From: Pseudorhodobacter antarcticus
GTDB taxonomy: Bacteria > Pseudomonadota > Alphaproteobacteria > Rhodobacterales > Rhodobacteraceae
DNA: 64,000 nucleotides
Assembly (NCBI GenBank): GCA_945862465.1
Contig: CAMAYO010000002.1
Span: forward strand, 1 to 64,000
Direction: 5' to 3'
In this document: positions 9,169-15,989 of the stretch, piece by piece
Position numbering within the stretch: position 1 is the first letter of the stretch
How the letters are laid out: the number at the start of each line of letters is the position of its first letter
The notes under the pieces: generated by a model
What the model was told of the DNA's origin: nothing
Database searches by the model: none
Seen by the model: only the letters and a program-made list of their open reading frames with translations
Position numbers and translations under genes: made by a program

Positions 9169-10503
9169 ATGCAGGTCACCGAGACCCTTAAAGACGGACT
9201 GAAGCGCGCCTACACCATCACGGTGACAGCGGCTGAACTGGACGCCAAGGTCAACGAAAAGCTGGTCGAGGCGCAGCCCGACGTTGAGATCAAGGGCTTT
9301 CGCAAGGGCAAAGTCCCGATGGCCATCCTGAAAAAGCAATTCGGTCAGCGCATCATGGGCGATGCGATGCAAGAAGCCATCGATGCGGCGATGAAAAGCC
9401 ATTTCGACGCCTCGGGCGATCGTCCGGCGATGCAGCCCGATGTGAAAATGGTGGGCGGCGACGCTTGGAAAGAAGGTCAGGATGTTGTGGTCGAGATGAC
9501 CTACGAATCCCTGCCGCCTATTCCGGATGTCGATGCATCCAAGATCAAACTGGACCGTTTGATGGTCAAGGCCGACGAGGCTTCGGTGGAGGAGGCTTTG
9601 ACGAACTTGGCCTCTTCGGCGCAAAGCTTTGAAGACCGCAAAAAGGGCACCAAGGCCAAAGACGGCGATCAGGTGACGATCGACTTCAAGGGCTCGGTTG
9701 ACGGCGTGGCCTTTGATGGCGGTGCTGGCGAGGATTATCCGCTGGTTCTGGGCTCGAACTCGTTCATCCCGGGGTTTGAGGCGCAATTGGTTGGTGCTGC
9801 GGCAGGCGATGCTGTCAGCGTGAACGTGACCTTCCCCGAAGCCTACGGTGCCGCCCACTTGGCTGGCAAAGCCGCGGTGTTTGAATGCACAGTGAAAGCC
9901 GTGAAAAAGCCGGTTCCGGCCGAGTTGAACGACGAGTTGGCCAAGAAATACGGCGCAGAAGACATGGCAGCTTTGCGCGGCCAGATCAGCGAGCGGCTTG
10001 AGGCAGAATACCGCACAGCAGCCCGCGCCGTGATGAAGCGGTCTTTGCTGGACCAGTTGGACGCCTTGGTGAAGTTTGACTTGCCCGCCAGCTTGGTGGA
10101 CGCAGAAGCCAACCAGATCGCGCACCAACTGTGGCACGAAGAAAACCCGCATGAACATGGCCACAACCATGGCTCCATCGAGACGACTGAAGAGCATAAG
10201 GTTCTGGCCGAACGCCGTGTGCGCTTGGGTCTTTTGTTGGCCGAGGTGGGCCGTAAGGCCGAAGTGACCGTCTCGGATCAGGAAATGACCCAAGCTGTCT
10301 TGAACGCGGCGCGTCAGTACCCGGGCCAAGAGCGCGCTTACTTTGAGTTTGTGCAGAAGAACCAGCAAGTGCAGCAGCAACTGCGCGCCCCTTTGTTTGA
10401 AGACAAGGTTGTCGACCACATCGTGGCTGGCGCCAAAGTGAAGGACAAAGACATCACCAAAGCCGCGCTGCAAAAGTTGGTTGAAGCGCTGGACGAGATG
10501 TAA
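9169..10503 (+). CDS. tig: Trigger factor, ribosome-bound chaperone/peptidyl-prolyl isomerase
   Basis: Trigger factor binds bL23 at the exit tunnel and shields nascent chains. The 444-residue protein has the N-terminal ribosome-binding domain with the signature FRKGKVP ([17 protein letters not shown], about residues 42-58). An FKBP-type PPIase domain follows ([20 protein letters not shown], about 167-240), then a helical C-terminal chaperone domain. A short His-rich stretch ([16 protein letters not shown]) in the C-terminal arm is typical of alphaproteobacterial Tig. The ATG at 9169 has AGAAGGA eight bases upstream. A strong bidirectional terminator follows. Confidence 0.96.
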   Translation: MQVTETLKDGLKRAYTITVTAAELDAKVNEKLVEAQPDVEIKGFRKGKVPMAILKKQFGQRIMGDAMQEAIDAAMKSHFDASGDRPAMQPDVKMVGGDAWKEGQDVVVEMTYESLPPIPDVDASKIKLDRLMVKADEASVEEALTNLASSAQSFEDRKKGTKAKDGDQVTIDFKGSVDGVAFDGGAGEDYPLVLGSNSFIPGFEAQLVGAAAGDAVSVNVTFPEAYGAAHLAGKAAVFECTVKAVKKPVPAELNDELAKKYGAEDMAALRGQISERLEAEYRTAARAVMKRSLLDQLDALVKFDLPASLVDAEANQIAHQLWHEENPHEHGHNHGSIETTEEHKVLAERRVRLGLLLAEVGRKAEVTVSDQEMTQAVLNAARQYPGQERAYFEFVQKNQQVQQQLRAPLFEDKVVDHIVAGAKVKDKDITKAALQKLVEALDEM

Positions 10504-10527
10504 GCTTTCGCTTTTTCGCTAAAAATC

Positions 10528-10558
10528 AAAGGGCTGCAACGTGATGTTGCAGCCCTTT
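10528..10558. terminator. Bidirectional intrinsic terminator (tig / DMT gene)
   Basis: There is a perfect 13-bp stem (AAAGGGCTGCAAC / GTTGCAGCCCTTT) with a five-base GTGAT loop. T-runs lie on both strands, and the hairpin sits between two convergent genes. Confidence 0.93.
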
Positions 10559-10568
10559 TCTTTGCGCT

Positions 10569-11507
10569 TTAGACCTCTTTCGCCTTGGGCGTTTCCACGC
10601 CCTCGGCGCGCAGCACATAGATCCCCGCAGCCACGATGATGGCGATGCCCAGCCAACCCATCGCATCGGGCCATTGTTGCCAGATCAGCCAGCCCCAAAG
10701 GATGCCCCAAAAGGCAAAGCTGAACTCAAAAGGGGCAACGACTGAGGATTGGCCGATGCGGTAGGCTTGGGTCAGAAGCGTCAGACCCACGGCGGCGATC
10801 AGGCCGCAGGTGCACATCAGGCCAGCATCCAACAGGGTCGGCATAACCCAGCCACGGGTCAGGAAGGCAAGGCTTGGGTGCATCGCCTCGGCATGGTTTC
10901 CGCTGCCATAGGCGACCGATAGGGCCAAGCCGCAAATCAAGAAGGCGTTGTTGCCCCAAAAGGCCATAGCGGCGGCGCTATCTTTGGTGCCCATGGTGCG
11001 CGCCATGATCATCGACAGGGCATAGGCAAAGCCGCCAAGGATGGGCAGCAGCGCCGCCCAGTCAAAGAGGTCTCCGCCGGGGCGAATGATGATCACCACG
11101 CCAAGAAAGCCCACTGCGACAGCCAGCCAGCGTTGCAGCGAGACATGCTCTTTAAGCATCACGACAGACAGGATCACGATGATCAACGGTGCTGTGAAAT
11201 ACAGCGCCACGGTGGTGGCCATGGGCAGGGCGGCAAGGGCCAGATAATACGACGTATAGGCCACAAAGTTCAAAAGCCCCCTTGCAAGCAGGGTGCCCCA
11301 ACGCTTGCTGATCAGGCCCGAAAGCCCGCCGTCATACCAAGCCACGATGCCCAGCATAAAGGGAATGGCCGTGATCGAGCGCAGCACCATGGCTTCGGAC
11401 AGGGGGTAGTCGGACGAAAGCAGCTTTAGGATCAGGTCCTGCACAGAAAAGATCGCGATGCCCGCGCATAGGCACAGAATTCCCACAACATTGGCTGAAC
11501 GTTTCAT
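10569..11507 (-). CDS. DMT-superfamily (EamA) transporter
   Basis: This 312-residue inner-membrane protein has about ten helices in two EamA repeats. The first repeat begins ILCLCAGIAIFSVQDLILKLLSSDYPLSEAMVLRSITAIP, and the second ends VVAPFEFSFAFWGILWGWLIWQQWPD. The substrate is unknown. The ATG at 11507 is the point where homology begins, although its Shine-Dalgarno is weak (GGA twelve bases upstream); the frame is open to 11600. It lies downstream of rplI on the same strand, separated by a terminator-like hairpin. Confidence 0.85.
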   Translation of the reverse strand: MKRSANVVGILCLCAGIAIFSVQDLILKLLSSDYPLSEAMVLRSITAIPFMLGIVAWYDGGLSGLISKRWGTLLARGLLNFVAYTSYYLALAALPMATTVALYFTAPLIIVILSVVMLKEHVSLQRWLAVAVGFLGVVIIIRPGGDLFDWAALLPILGGFAYALSMIMARTMGTKDSAAAMAFWGNNAFLICGLALSVAYGSGNHAEAMHPSLAFLTRGWVMPTLLDAGLMCTCGLIAAVGLTLLTQAYRIGQSSVVAPFEFSFAFWGILWGWLIWQQWPDAMGWLGIAIIVAAGIYVLRAEGVETPKAKEV

Positions 11508-11619
11508 GAGGCGTGGTCCAGCATTGGGGGCATCTTTCAGGTCGCTCTGCCAAATCAATCTGCGGGCATAAAGCCCATTGGGCTGTTCTGGCGGCGACAT
11601 GGCGCGTCGGGCATGCGAA

Positions 11620-11646
11620 AGCCGCGCAAGGTTTCCCCGCGCGGCT
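11620..11646 (-). terminator. Probable terminator of the rpsF-rpsR-rplI operon
   Basis: There is an 8-bp stem AGCCGCGC / GCGCGGCT extended by partly paired bases around a small loop, 22 bp after rplI. On the minus strand it is followed by a short TTTCG. The T-tract is weak, so read-through into the DMT gene is possible. Confidence 0.5.
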
Positions 11647-11668
11647 GACTTTAATCATAAGACCCAGA

Positions 11669-12253
11669 TTAACGCGCGTCGCGCGGATCAAAGTCGTTGG
11701 CAGCGCCGATGTCGTCGAAGAGTTCGGCGATTTCAAATTCGGCTTCGGCTTCCGCTTCGGCGGCCAGTTCTTGGATCGATTTGCCAGCCGCTTGCAGTTC
11801 GGCCTCTTCGATCGAACGGGCGACGTTCAGCTTGACCTTGACCACAACTTCGGGGTGCAGGGTCACGCTGACCGTGTGCATCCCAAGTTCTTTGATCGGG
11901 CGGTCCAGCACAACCTGCGCGCGGTTCACGGTGAAGCCCGCGTCGGTTGCAGCTTCGGCGGCGTCACGGGTGGTGACAGAGCCGTAAAGCGCGCCCGCGT
12001 CGGATGCCGAGCGGATGACGGTGAAGATCTGGCCGTCGAGTTTTGCGCCCACAGCTTCGGCTTCTTTTTTCGTCTCGAGGTTGGTTACTTCCAACTGGGC
12101 TTTCTTCAGCTCGAACGTTTTCACGTTGGCAGCCGAAGCGCGCAGGGCTTTGCCTTGGGGCAAAAGGAAGTTGCGGGCGAAACCGTCTTTGACGGTGACG
12201 ACTTCACCCATTTGGCCCAGCTTGGCCACGCGTTGAAGAAGAATCACTTGCAT
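11669..12253 (-). CDS. rplI: 50S ribosomal protein bL9
   Basis: bL9 binds 23S rRNA near the L1 stalk and helps keep the reading frame. The N-terminal domain is textbook: [37 protein letters not shown], followed by the long connecting helix and the C-terminal domain (about residues 65-150). At 194 residues it is longer than the ~150 of E. coli, because of a C-terminal Glu/Ala-rich tail ([21 protein letters not shown]) that is common in this order. It is the third gene of rpsF-rpsR-rplI, with GAGGA before the start. Confidence 0.97.
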   Translation of the reverse strand: MQVILLQRVAKLGQMGEVVTVKDGFARNFLLPQGKALRASAANVKTFELKKAQLEVTNLETKKEAEAVGAKLDGQIFTVIRSASDAGALYGSVTTRDAAEAATDAGFTVNRAQVVLDRPIKELGMHTVSVTLHPEVVVKVKLNVARSIEEAELQAAGKSIQELAAEAEAEAEFEIAELFDDIGAANDFDPRDAR

Positions 12254-12263
12254 GTCTGTGTCC

Positions 12264-12491
12264 TCACTTCACGGCATAGGGCAGCAGGGCAAGGAAGCGG
12301 GCGCGCTTGATGGCCGTGGCCAGTTCGCGTTGCTTCTTGGCCGAGACGGCGGTGATGCGCGAGGGAACGATCTTGCCACGCTCGGAGATGTAGCGTTGCA
12401 GCAAGCGCGTGTCCTTGTAGTCGATTGCCGGAGCATTGTCGCCCGAGAAGGGGCATACTTTGCGGCGACGGAAAAATGGTTTGTTCGCCAT
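12264..12491 (-). CDS. rpsR: 30S ribosomal protein bS18
   Basis: bS18 is a 75-residue protein of the small-subunit platform that pairs with bS6. The sequence [69 protein letters not shown] is the complete conserved family signature. AAAGGA lies nine bases before the ATG. It sits between rpsF (29 bp gap) and rplI (10 bp gap), the standard operon. Confidence 0.98.
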   Translation of the reverse strand: MANKPFFRRRKVCPFSGDNAPAIDYKDTRLLQRYISERGKIVPSRITAVSAKKQRELATAIKRARFLALLPYAVK

Positions 12492-12520
12492 GATTTAGCG
12501 TCCTTTCCTGTGCCTGAAGA

Positions 12521-13021
12521 TCAACGACGCGGGGCTGAGGAGCGTTCGCCCCCAAAGCCACCCGAGCGTTCACGGTCGCCGCCGCCAAAGCCGCCGCCAC
12601 CAAAGCCGCCCGACCGTTCACGGTCGCCGCCAAAGGAGCGTTCCCGACGTTCGCCGCCGCCAAAACCACCCTCGGGGCGGTCGCCGCGGTCACGTTCGTC
12701 GCGCTTTTGCATTTGGACTGAGGGGCCCTCGACATGGGCGTCGACCTTGATGGTCAAAACGCGCATCACGTCTTCATGCAGGCCCATCAAACGCTCCATT
12801 TCCTGAATCGCGGCCGAAGGCGCATTCGATTTCAGAAAGGCGTAGTGGCCCTTGCGGTTTTTGTTGATCTTGTAGGCCATCGTCTTGACGCCCCAGTATT
12901 CGCGTTCAACGATGGACCCACCGTTGTCAGTGACGACTGTTGCGAAATGCTCGATCAGCCCTTCGGCCTGCGCGGAGGACAAATCCTGACGCGAGATGAA
13001 AACATGCTCGTAAAGCGGCAT
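12521..13021 (-). CDS. rpsF: 30S ribosomal protein bS6 with long Gly/Arg-rich C-terminal tail
   Basis: Residues 1-100 are the bS6 fold (MPLYEHVFISRQDLSSAQAEGLIEHF, REYWGVKTMAYKINKNRKGHYAFL). It binds bS18 and the central domain of 16S rRNA. The last ~60 residues are a low-complexity tail of repeated GGFGGGERRERSFGG and GDRERSGGFGG units ending in SSAPRR. This makes 166 residues, against about 120-135 for most bS6. Tails of this kind resemble RGG-type RNA-binding segments and occur in some alphaproteobacteria; the role here is unknown. It is the first gene of the operon. Confidence 0.96.
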   Translation of the reverse strand: MPLYEHVFISRQDLSSAQAEGLIEHFATVVTDNGGSIVEREYWGVKTMAYKINKNRKGHYAFLKSNAPSAAIQEMERLMGLHEDVMRVLTIKVDAHVEGPSVQMQKRDERDRGDRPEGGFGGGERRERSFGGDRERSGGFGGGGFGGGDRERSGGFGGERSSAPRR

Positions 13022-13052
13022 GTAAGCTCCAGTTCTTTAAGCGCATTTCATA

Positions 13053-13082
13053 GGACGGGCGTCAACTTTCCGCGGCCCGTCC
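13053..13082 (-). promoter_or_regulatory. Hairpin in rpsF leader, candidate S6:S18 autoregulatory site
   Basis: On the minus strand there is a perfect 8-bp stem (GGACGGGC / GCCCGTCC) with a 14-base loop, about 30 bp before the rpsF ATG. Many bacteria carry a leader hairpin here that is bound by the bS6:bS18 complex and represses the operon. The position fits, but I could not confirm the consensus loop. Confidence 0.45.
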
Positions 13083-13125
13083 ACGAGAGGCTGCGCCGGT
13101 TCATGGGATTGCGGAAAGTGAGGGC

Positions 13126-13153
13126 TGTATAGCGGGTTTTGATCGGGATGCAA
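13126..13153 (-). promoter_or_regulatory. Sigma70-type promoter of rpsF operon
   Basis: Read on the minus strand, TTGCAT and TATACA are separated by 16 bp. They lie about 105 bp upstream of the rpsF start and would give a leader of roughly 95 nt that contains the hairpin. Confidence 0.6.
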
Positions 13154-13194
13154 GGGTTGGGAAGACGCCCTTGCAGGGGGGCGTGGGCATGGCG

Positions 13195-13614
13195 TTATTT
13201 GGCCGAGTTGGGCAGACCGAGGAGCCTGTCGAAGGCCCAAGTGAAGGCCCAAGCATAGACAAGGAATAGGGCGATCAGGACGGCTTCATAGGTAAAGGCC
13301 AGCCAAAGTGTGGTGGACAGCCACCATGCCGTGGCGGGCAGTAAGATCAAAACAAGGCCACCTTCGAACAGCACAGCGTGGACGGTGCGCCGCAGGGGGG
13401 AGCGGCCTTTGGTGGTTTGGCGCGTCTCCCATGCTTCAAAGGCCGTGTTGAACAGGAAGGACCATGACAGGGCGACAGCGGCGCTGAAGACGGCGAGCGA
13501 GAAGGATTTCGCACTGCCCGCTTCAGACATCAGGCGCAGTGCCCCTGTGGCCATGATTATGCCGCCGGTTTCAAAGGCGACGGCGTAGATGATTTTGCGA
13601 AGGGCGGGGCGCAT
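13195..13614 (-). CDS. PACE-family efflux transporter
   Basis: This 139-residue membrane protein has two tandem BTP domains of two helices each, the layout of the proteobacterial antimicrobial compound efflux family (AceI, which exports chlorhexidine and acriflavine). The second repeat has the exact hallmark R-x3-H-x3-FE (RRTVHAVLFEGG). The first reads RKIIYAVAFETGG, with Tyr where His is usual but with the essential Glu kept. The family's WxWxxxFD-like element is present as YAWAFTWAFDRLLG near the C-terminus. I chose the ATG at 13614. It is transcribed toward rpsF but separated from it by the rpsF promoter. The natural substrate is unknown. Confidence 0.85.
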   Translation of the reverse strand: MRPALRKIIYAVAFETGGIIMATGALRLMSEAGSAKSFSLAVFSAAVALSWSFLFNTAFEAWETRQTTKGRSPLRRTVHAVLFEGGLVLILLPATAWWLSTTLWLAFTYEAVLIALFLVYAWAFTWAFDRLLGLPNSAK

Positions 13615-13708
13615 GATGCTCGGATTGGTTTTGGGGCAGATTGCAGGTCGGGGCGTTGCGCGCAAGGGCTGTATTGGGTAAGCCGTTCCAAACGAACGGG
13701 AGGATCAC

Positions 13709-14638
13709 ATGAGCCGCGCCTATGTATTTCCGGGCCAAGGGGCCCAAGCCATCGGGATGGGCAAGGCCTTGGCCGAGGCTTATCCGCAAGCCCGCGCTGT
13801 CTTTGACGAGGTGGACGAGGCTTTGGGCGAAAAGCTGTCGGCGGTGATCTGGGACGGCGACATCGAAACGCTGACGCTGACGGCCAATGCGCAGCCTGCG
13901 CTGATGGCAACGTCGATCGCGGCGCTGCGCGCCTTGGAGGCCGAGGGGTTCGGGATTGGCCAGGCGGCTTATGTTGCGGGCCATTCCTTGGGGGAATATT
14001 CCGCCCTGTGTGCCGCAGGGGCGTTAGGGTTGGCCGACACAGCACGCCTATTGCGCATTCGCGGCCGTGCCATGCAAGAGGCGGTTCCCGTGGGCTTGGG
14101 GGCTATGGCGGCTTTGCTGGGCTTGGATTTCGCGGCGGCGACCGAAGTCGCGGCAGAAGCGGCGCAGGGTGAAGTGTGCCAAGCGGCCAACGACAATGAT
14201 CCCGCGCAGGTGGTGGTTTCCGGTCACCGTGGCGCGGTAGAGCGTGCTTTGGACATTGCCAAGGCCAAGGGGGCCAAGCGCGCTATTCTTCTGCCGGTCA
14301 GCGCGCCGTTTCACTGCGCGCTGATGGCACCTGCGGCAGAGGTGATGGCGGGGGCTTTGGCCTCGGTTGTGATTTCGAGGCCGGTTGTGCCGGTTGTGGC
14401 AAATGTGCGGGCCGAGGCTGTGAATGATCCGGACCTGATCCGGCAGTTGCTGGTGGAGCAGGTCACAGGATCGGTGCGCTGGCGGGAATCGGTGCTTTGG
14501 ATGCAAAGCGCGGGGGTCGCCGAATATTGGGAGATTGGCGCGGGCAAGGCGCTGTCGGGCATGATCAAGCGGATCGCCAGTGGGGCTGTGACGCGGGCAG
14601 TTGGGACGCCTGAGGATATCGTGGCGGTTAAGGGATAA
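13709..14638 (+). CDS. fabD: Malonyl-CoA:ACP transacylase
   Basis: FabD loads malonate from CoA onto ACP for fatty acid elongation. The 309 residues contain the N-terminal FPGQGAQ motif (residues 7-13), the nucleophile S93 in GHSLGEYSAL and the partner H202 in SAPFHCALM. Length is standard. It is the first gene of fabD-fabG-acpP and diverges from the PACE gene with a ~95 bp gap. Start ATG has GGAGGATCAC in front. Confidence 0.97.
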   Translation: MSRAYVFPGQGAQAIGMGKALAEAYPQARAVFDEVDEALGEKLSAVIWDGDIETLTLTANAQPALMATSIAALRALEAEGFGIGQAAYVAGHSLGEYSALCAAGALGLADTARLLRIRGRAMQEAVPVGLGAMAALLGLDFAAATEVAAEAAQGEVCQAANDNDPAQVVVSGHRGAVERALDIAKAKGAKRAILLPVSAPFHCALMAPAAEVMAGALASVVISRPVVPVVANVRAEAVNDPDLIRQLLVEQVTGSVRWRESVLWMQSAGVAEYWEIGAGKALSGMIKRIASGAVTRAVGTPEDIVAVKG

Positions 14639-14644
14639 GCGAAG

Positions 14645-14687
14645 TTTTTCGCAGAAAAACTGTGGCTGTCGATTTTTCTGCGAAAAA
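14645..14687. repeat. Inverted repeat between fabD and fabG
   Basis: Two 15-bp arms, TTTTTCGCAGAAAAA and TTTTTCTGCGAAAAA, are exact reverse complements separated by 13 bp. Each arm is itself nearly palindromic. The structure starts six bases after the fabD stop and ends 30 bp before fabG. It may act as a weak terminator, a processing site or an mRNA-stability element inside the operon. Confidence 0.7.
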
Positions 14688-14717
14688 TCACGTCACACAA
14701 TCGGATAGGAAAAGAGC

Positions 14718-15455
14718 ATGTTCGACTTAAGCGGAAAATCAGCGCTGATCACGGGCGCTTCGGGCGGCATCGGTGCGGAAATTGCGCGGGTTTTGCATCG
14801 GGCTGGGGCCAATGTGGCGCTGTCGGGCACGCGGGTGGAGCCGCTGGAGGCTTTGGCCTCTGAACTGGGCGCGCGCAGTTTTGTGCTGCCGTGTAATCTG
14901 GGCGATGCCGAGGCGGTTGAGGCTTTGCCTAAGGCGGCTATCGCGGCCATGGGTTCGGTGGATATTCTGGTCAACAATGCGGGTGTGACCAAGGACAATC
15001 TGTTCATGCGCATGTCGGATGACGAATGGCAGACGGTGTTGGATATCAACCTCACCTCAACCTTTCGTCTTTGCCGCGGGGTCTTGCGCGGGATGATGAA
15101 GGCGCGGTGGGGGCGGATTGTGAATATATCCTCTATCGTGGGGGCCACGGGCAATCCGGGGCAGGGCAACTATGCCGCCTCTAAGGCGGGCATGGTGGGC
15201 ATGTCAAAAAGCTTGGCCGCCGAAGTGGCCAGCCGCAACATCACTGTGAACTGTGTGGCGCCGGGCTTTATCAGCACCGCCATGACGGACAAATTGAACG
15301 ACGAGCAAAAGGCGCGCATTCTGACCCAAGTGCCTGCGGGCCGCATGGGCGAGCCTGTAGAGATTGCGGCGGCGGTGCTTTATCTGTCCTCGGCCGAGGC
15401 GGGTTATGTCACGGGGGCCACGTTGCATATCAATGGCGGCATGGCGATGATCTAA
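14718..15455 (+). CDS. fabG: 3-oxoacyl-ACP reductase
   Basis: FabG is the NADPH-dependent first reduction step of the fatty acid cycle. This 245-residue SDR protein has the cofactor loop TGASGGIG (residues 12-19), NNAG at 86-89 and the catalytic S139, Y152 and K156 (NISS...NYAASK). It has the FabG-type C-terminus GYVTGATLHINGGMAM. It lies between fabD and acpP, which supports the FabG call over other SDR reductases. Confidence 0.96.
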   Translation: MFDLSGKSALITGASGGIGAEIARVLHRAGANVALSGTRVEPLEALASELGARSFVLPCNLGDAEAVEALPKAAIAAMGSVDILVNNAGVTKDNLFMRMSDDEWQTVLDINLTSTFRLCRGVLRGMMKARWGRIVNISSIVGATGNPGQGNYAASKAGMVGMSKSLAAEVASRNITVNCVAPGFISTAMTDKLNDEQKARILTQVPAGRMGEPVEIAAAVLYLSSAEAGYVTGATLHINGGMAMI

Positions 15456-15482
15456 AGCGCCGCTATCGGCTATGGAAAGAGT

Positions 15483-15511
15483 TTGCCTTGTGGCGCGACC
15501 CTTGCTATAGG
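15483..15511 (+). promoter_or_regulatory. Sigma70-type promoter of acpP
   Basis: TTGCCT and TATAGG are separated by exactly 17 bp in the fabG-acpP gap. A promoter here would let acpP be expressed far above fabDG, as is usual for acyl carrier protein. Confidence 0.65.
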
Positions 15512-15534
15512 CGCGGCAGGATTTACCGGGTAGA

Positions 15535-15610
15535 GTTTCCCGGAGCCCCGCAAAGGGGAGCCCGATCCGGGTGAAACGCCCCTTGGGGTACATCTAACGG
15601 GGGCAACCCC
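15535..15610 (+). promoter_or_regulatory. Structured 5' leader of acpP
   Basis: Downstream of the promoter the leader can form an outer stem GTTTC/GAAAC plus CCGG/CCGG around a CCCC/GGGG hairpin (15535-15577). A separate GGGG-CAA-CCCC hairpin (15600-15610) lies just before the Shine-Dalgarno. This may stabilise the abundant acpP mRNA or control its translation. Confidence 0.4.
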
Positions 15611-15628
15611 AACGACAGAGGAAGTATT

Positions 15629-15862
15629 ATGAGCGACATCGCTGATCGTGTGAAGAAGATCGTCGTCGAGCATCTGGGTGTAGAGGCCGACAAAGTGACC
15701 GAGAACGCCTCGTTCATCGATGATCTGGGGGCGGATAGCCTAGATACCGTTGAACTGGTTATGGCTTTCGAAGAAGAATTCGGGATCGAAATTCCCGATG
15801 ACGCTGCCGAAACCATCCAGACCTTTGGCGATGCCGTGGGCTTTATCACCAAGGCTTCCTGA
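15629..15862 (+). CDS. acpP: Acyl carrier protein
   Basis: This 77-residue acidic protein carries growing acyl chains on 4'-phosphopantetheine attached to S37 ([27 protein letters not shown]). Length and sequence are those of the housekeeping ACP. GAGGA lies seven bases before the ATG. It has its own promoter, and the gene is followed by two hairpin terminators. Confidence 0.98.
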   Translation: MSDIADRVKKIVVEHLGVEADKVTENASFIDDLGADSLDTVELVMAFEEEFGIEIPDDAAETIQTFGDAVGFITKAS

Positions 15863-15891
15863 TTGGCCTCAAGGCTGATCTGAATAGCGAG

Positions 15892-15913
15892 GGCACCCTT
15901 TGGGGTGCCTTTT
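15892..15913 (+). terminator. Terminator of acpP
   Basis: There is a 7-bp stem GGCACCC / GGGTGCC with a four-base loop, followed by TTTT, 30 bp after acpP. Confidence 0.8.
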
Positions 15914-15937
15914 GCTTTTGGCCTTTGTGCCAAAAGA

Positions 15938-15971
15938 AAAGGCCCCGATGCAGCGGTGCATCGGGGCCTTT
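15938..15971. terminator. Bidirectional terminator (acpP / RND gene)
   Basis: There is a perfect 15-bp stem AAAGGCCCCGATGCA / TGCATCGGGGCCTTT with a GCGG loop between convergent genes. A further small hairpin, CTTTTGGC / GCCAAAAG (15915-15936), lies between this and the acpP terminator. Confidence 0.9.
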
Positions 15972-15989
15972 CATTTCCGGTAGGCGCTG

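Noticed and set aside
9052-10473. 473-codon open frame on the minus strand, antisense to trigger factor
   Set aside because: It is a shadow of tig. The predicted product is rich in His, Arg and Gln with no domain pattern, while the plus strand encodes a full trigger factor.
12252-12806. 184-codon plus-strand frame with many PPKPP repeats opposite rpsF/rpsR
   Set aside because: The repeats are the antisense of the Gly/Arg-rich tail of bS6; no start signal or family match supports it.
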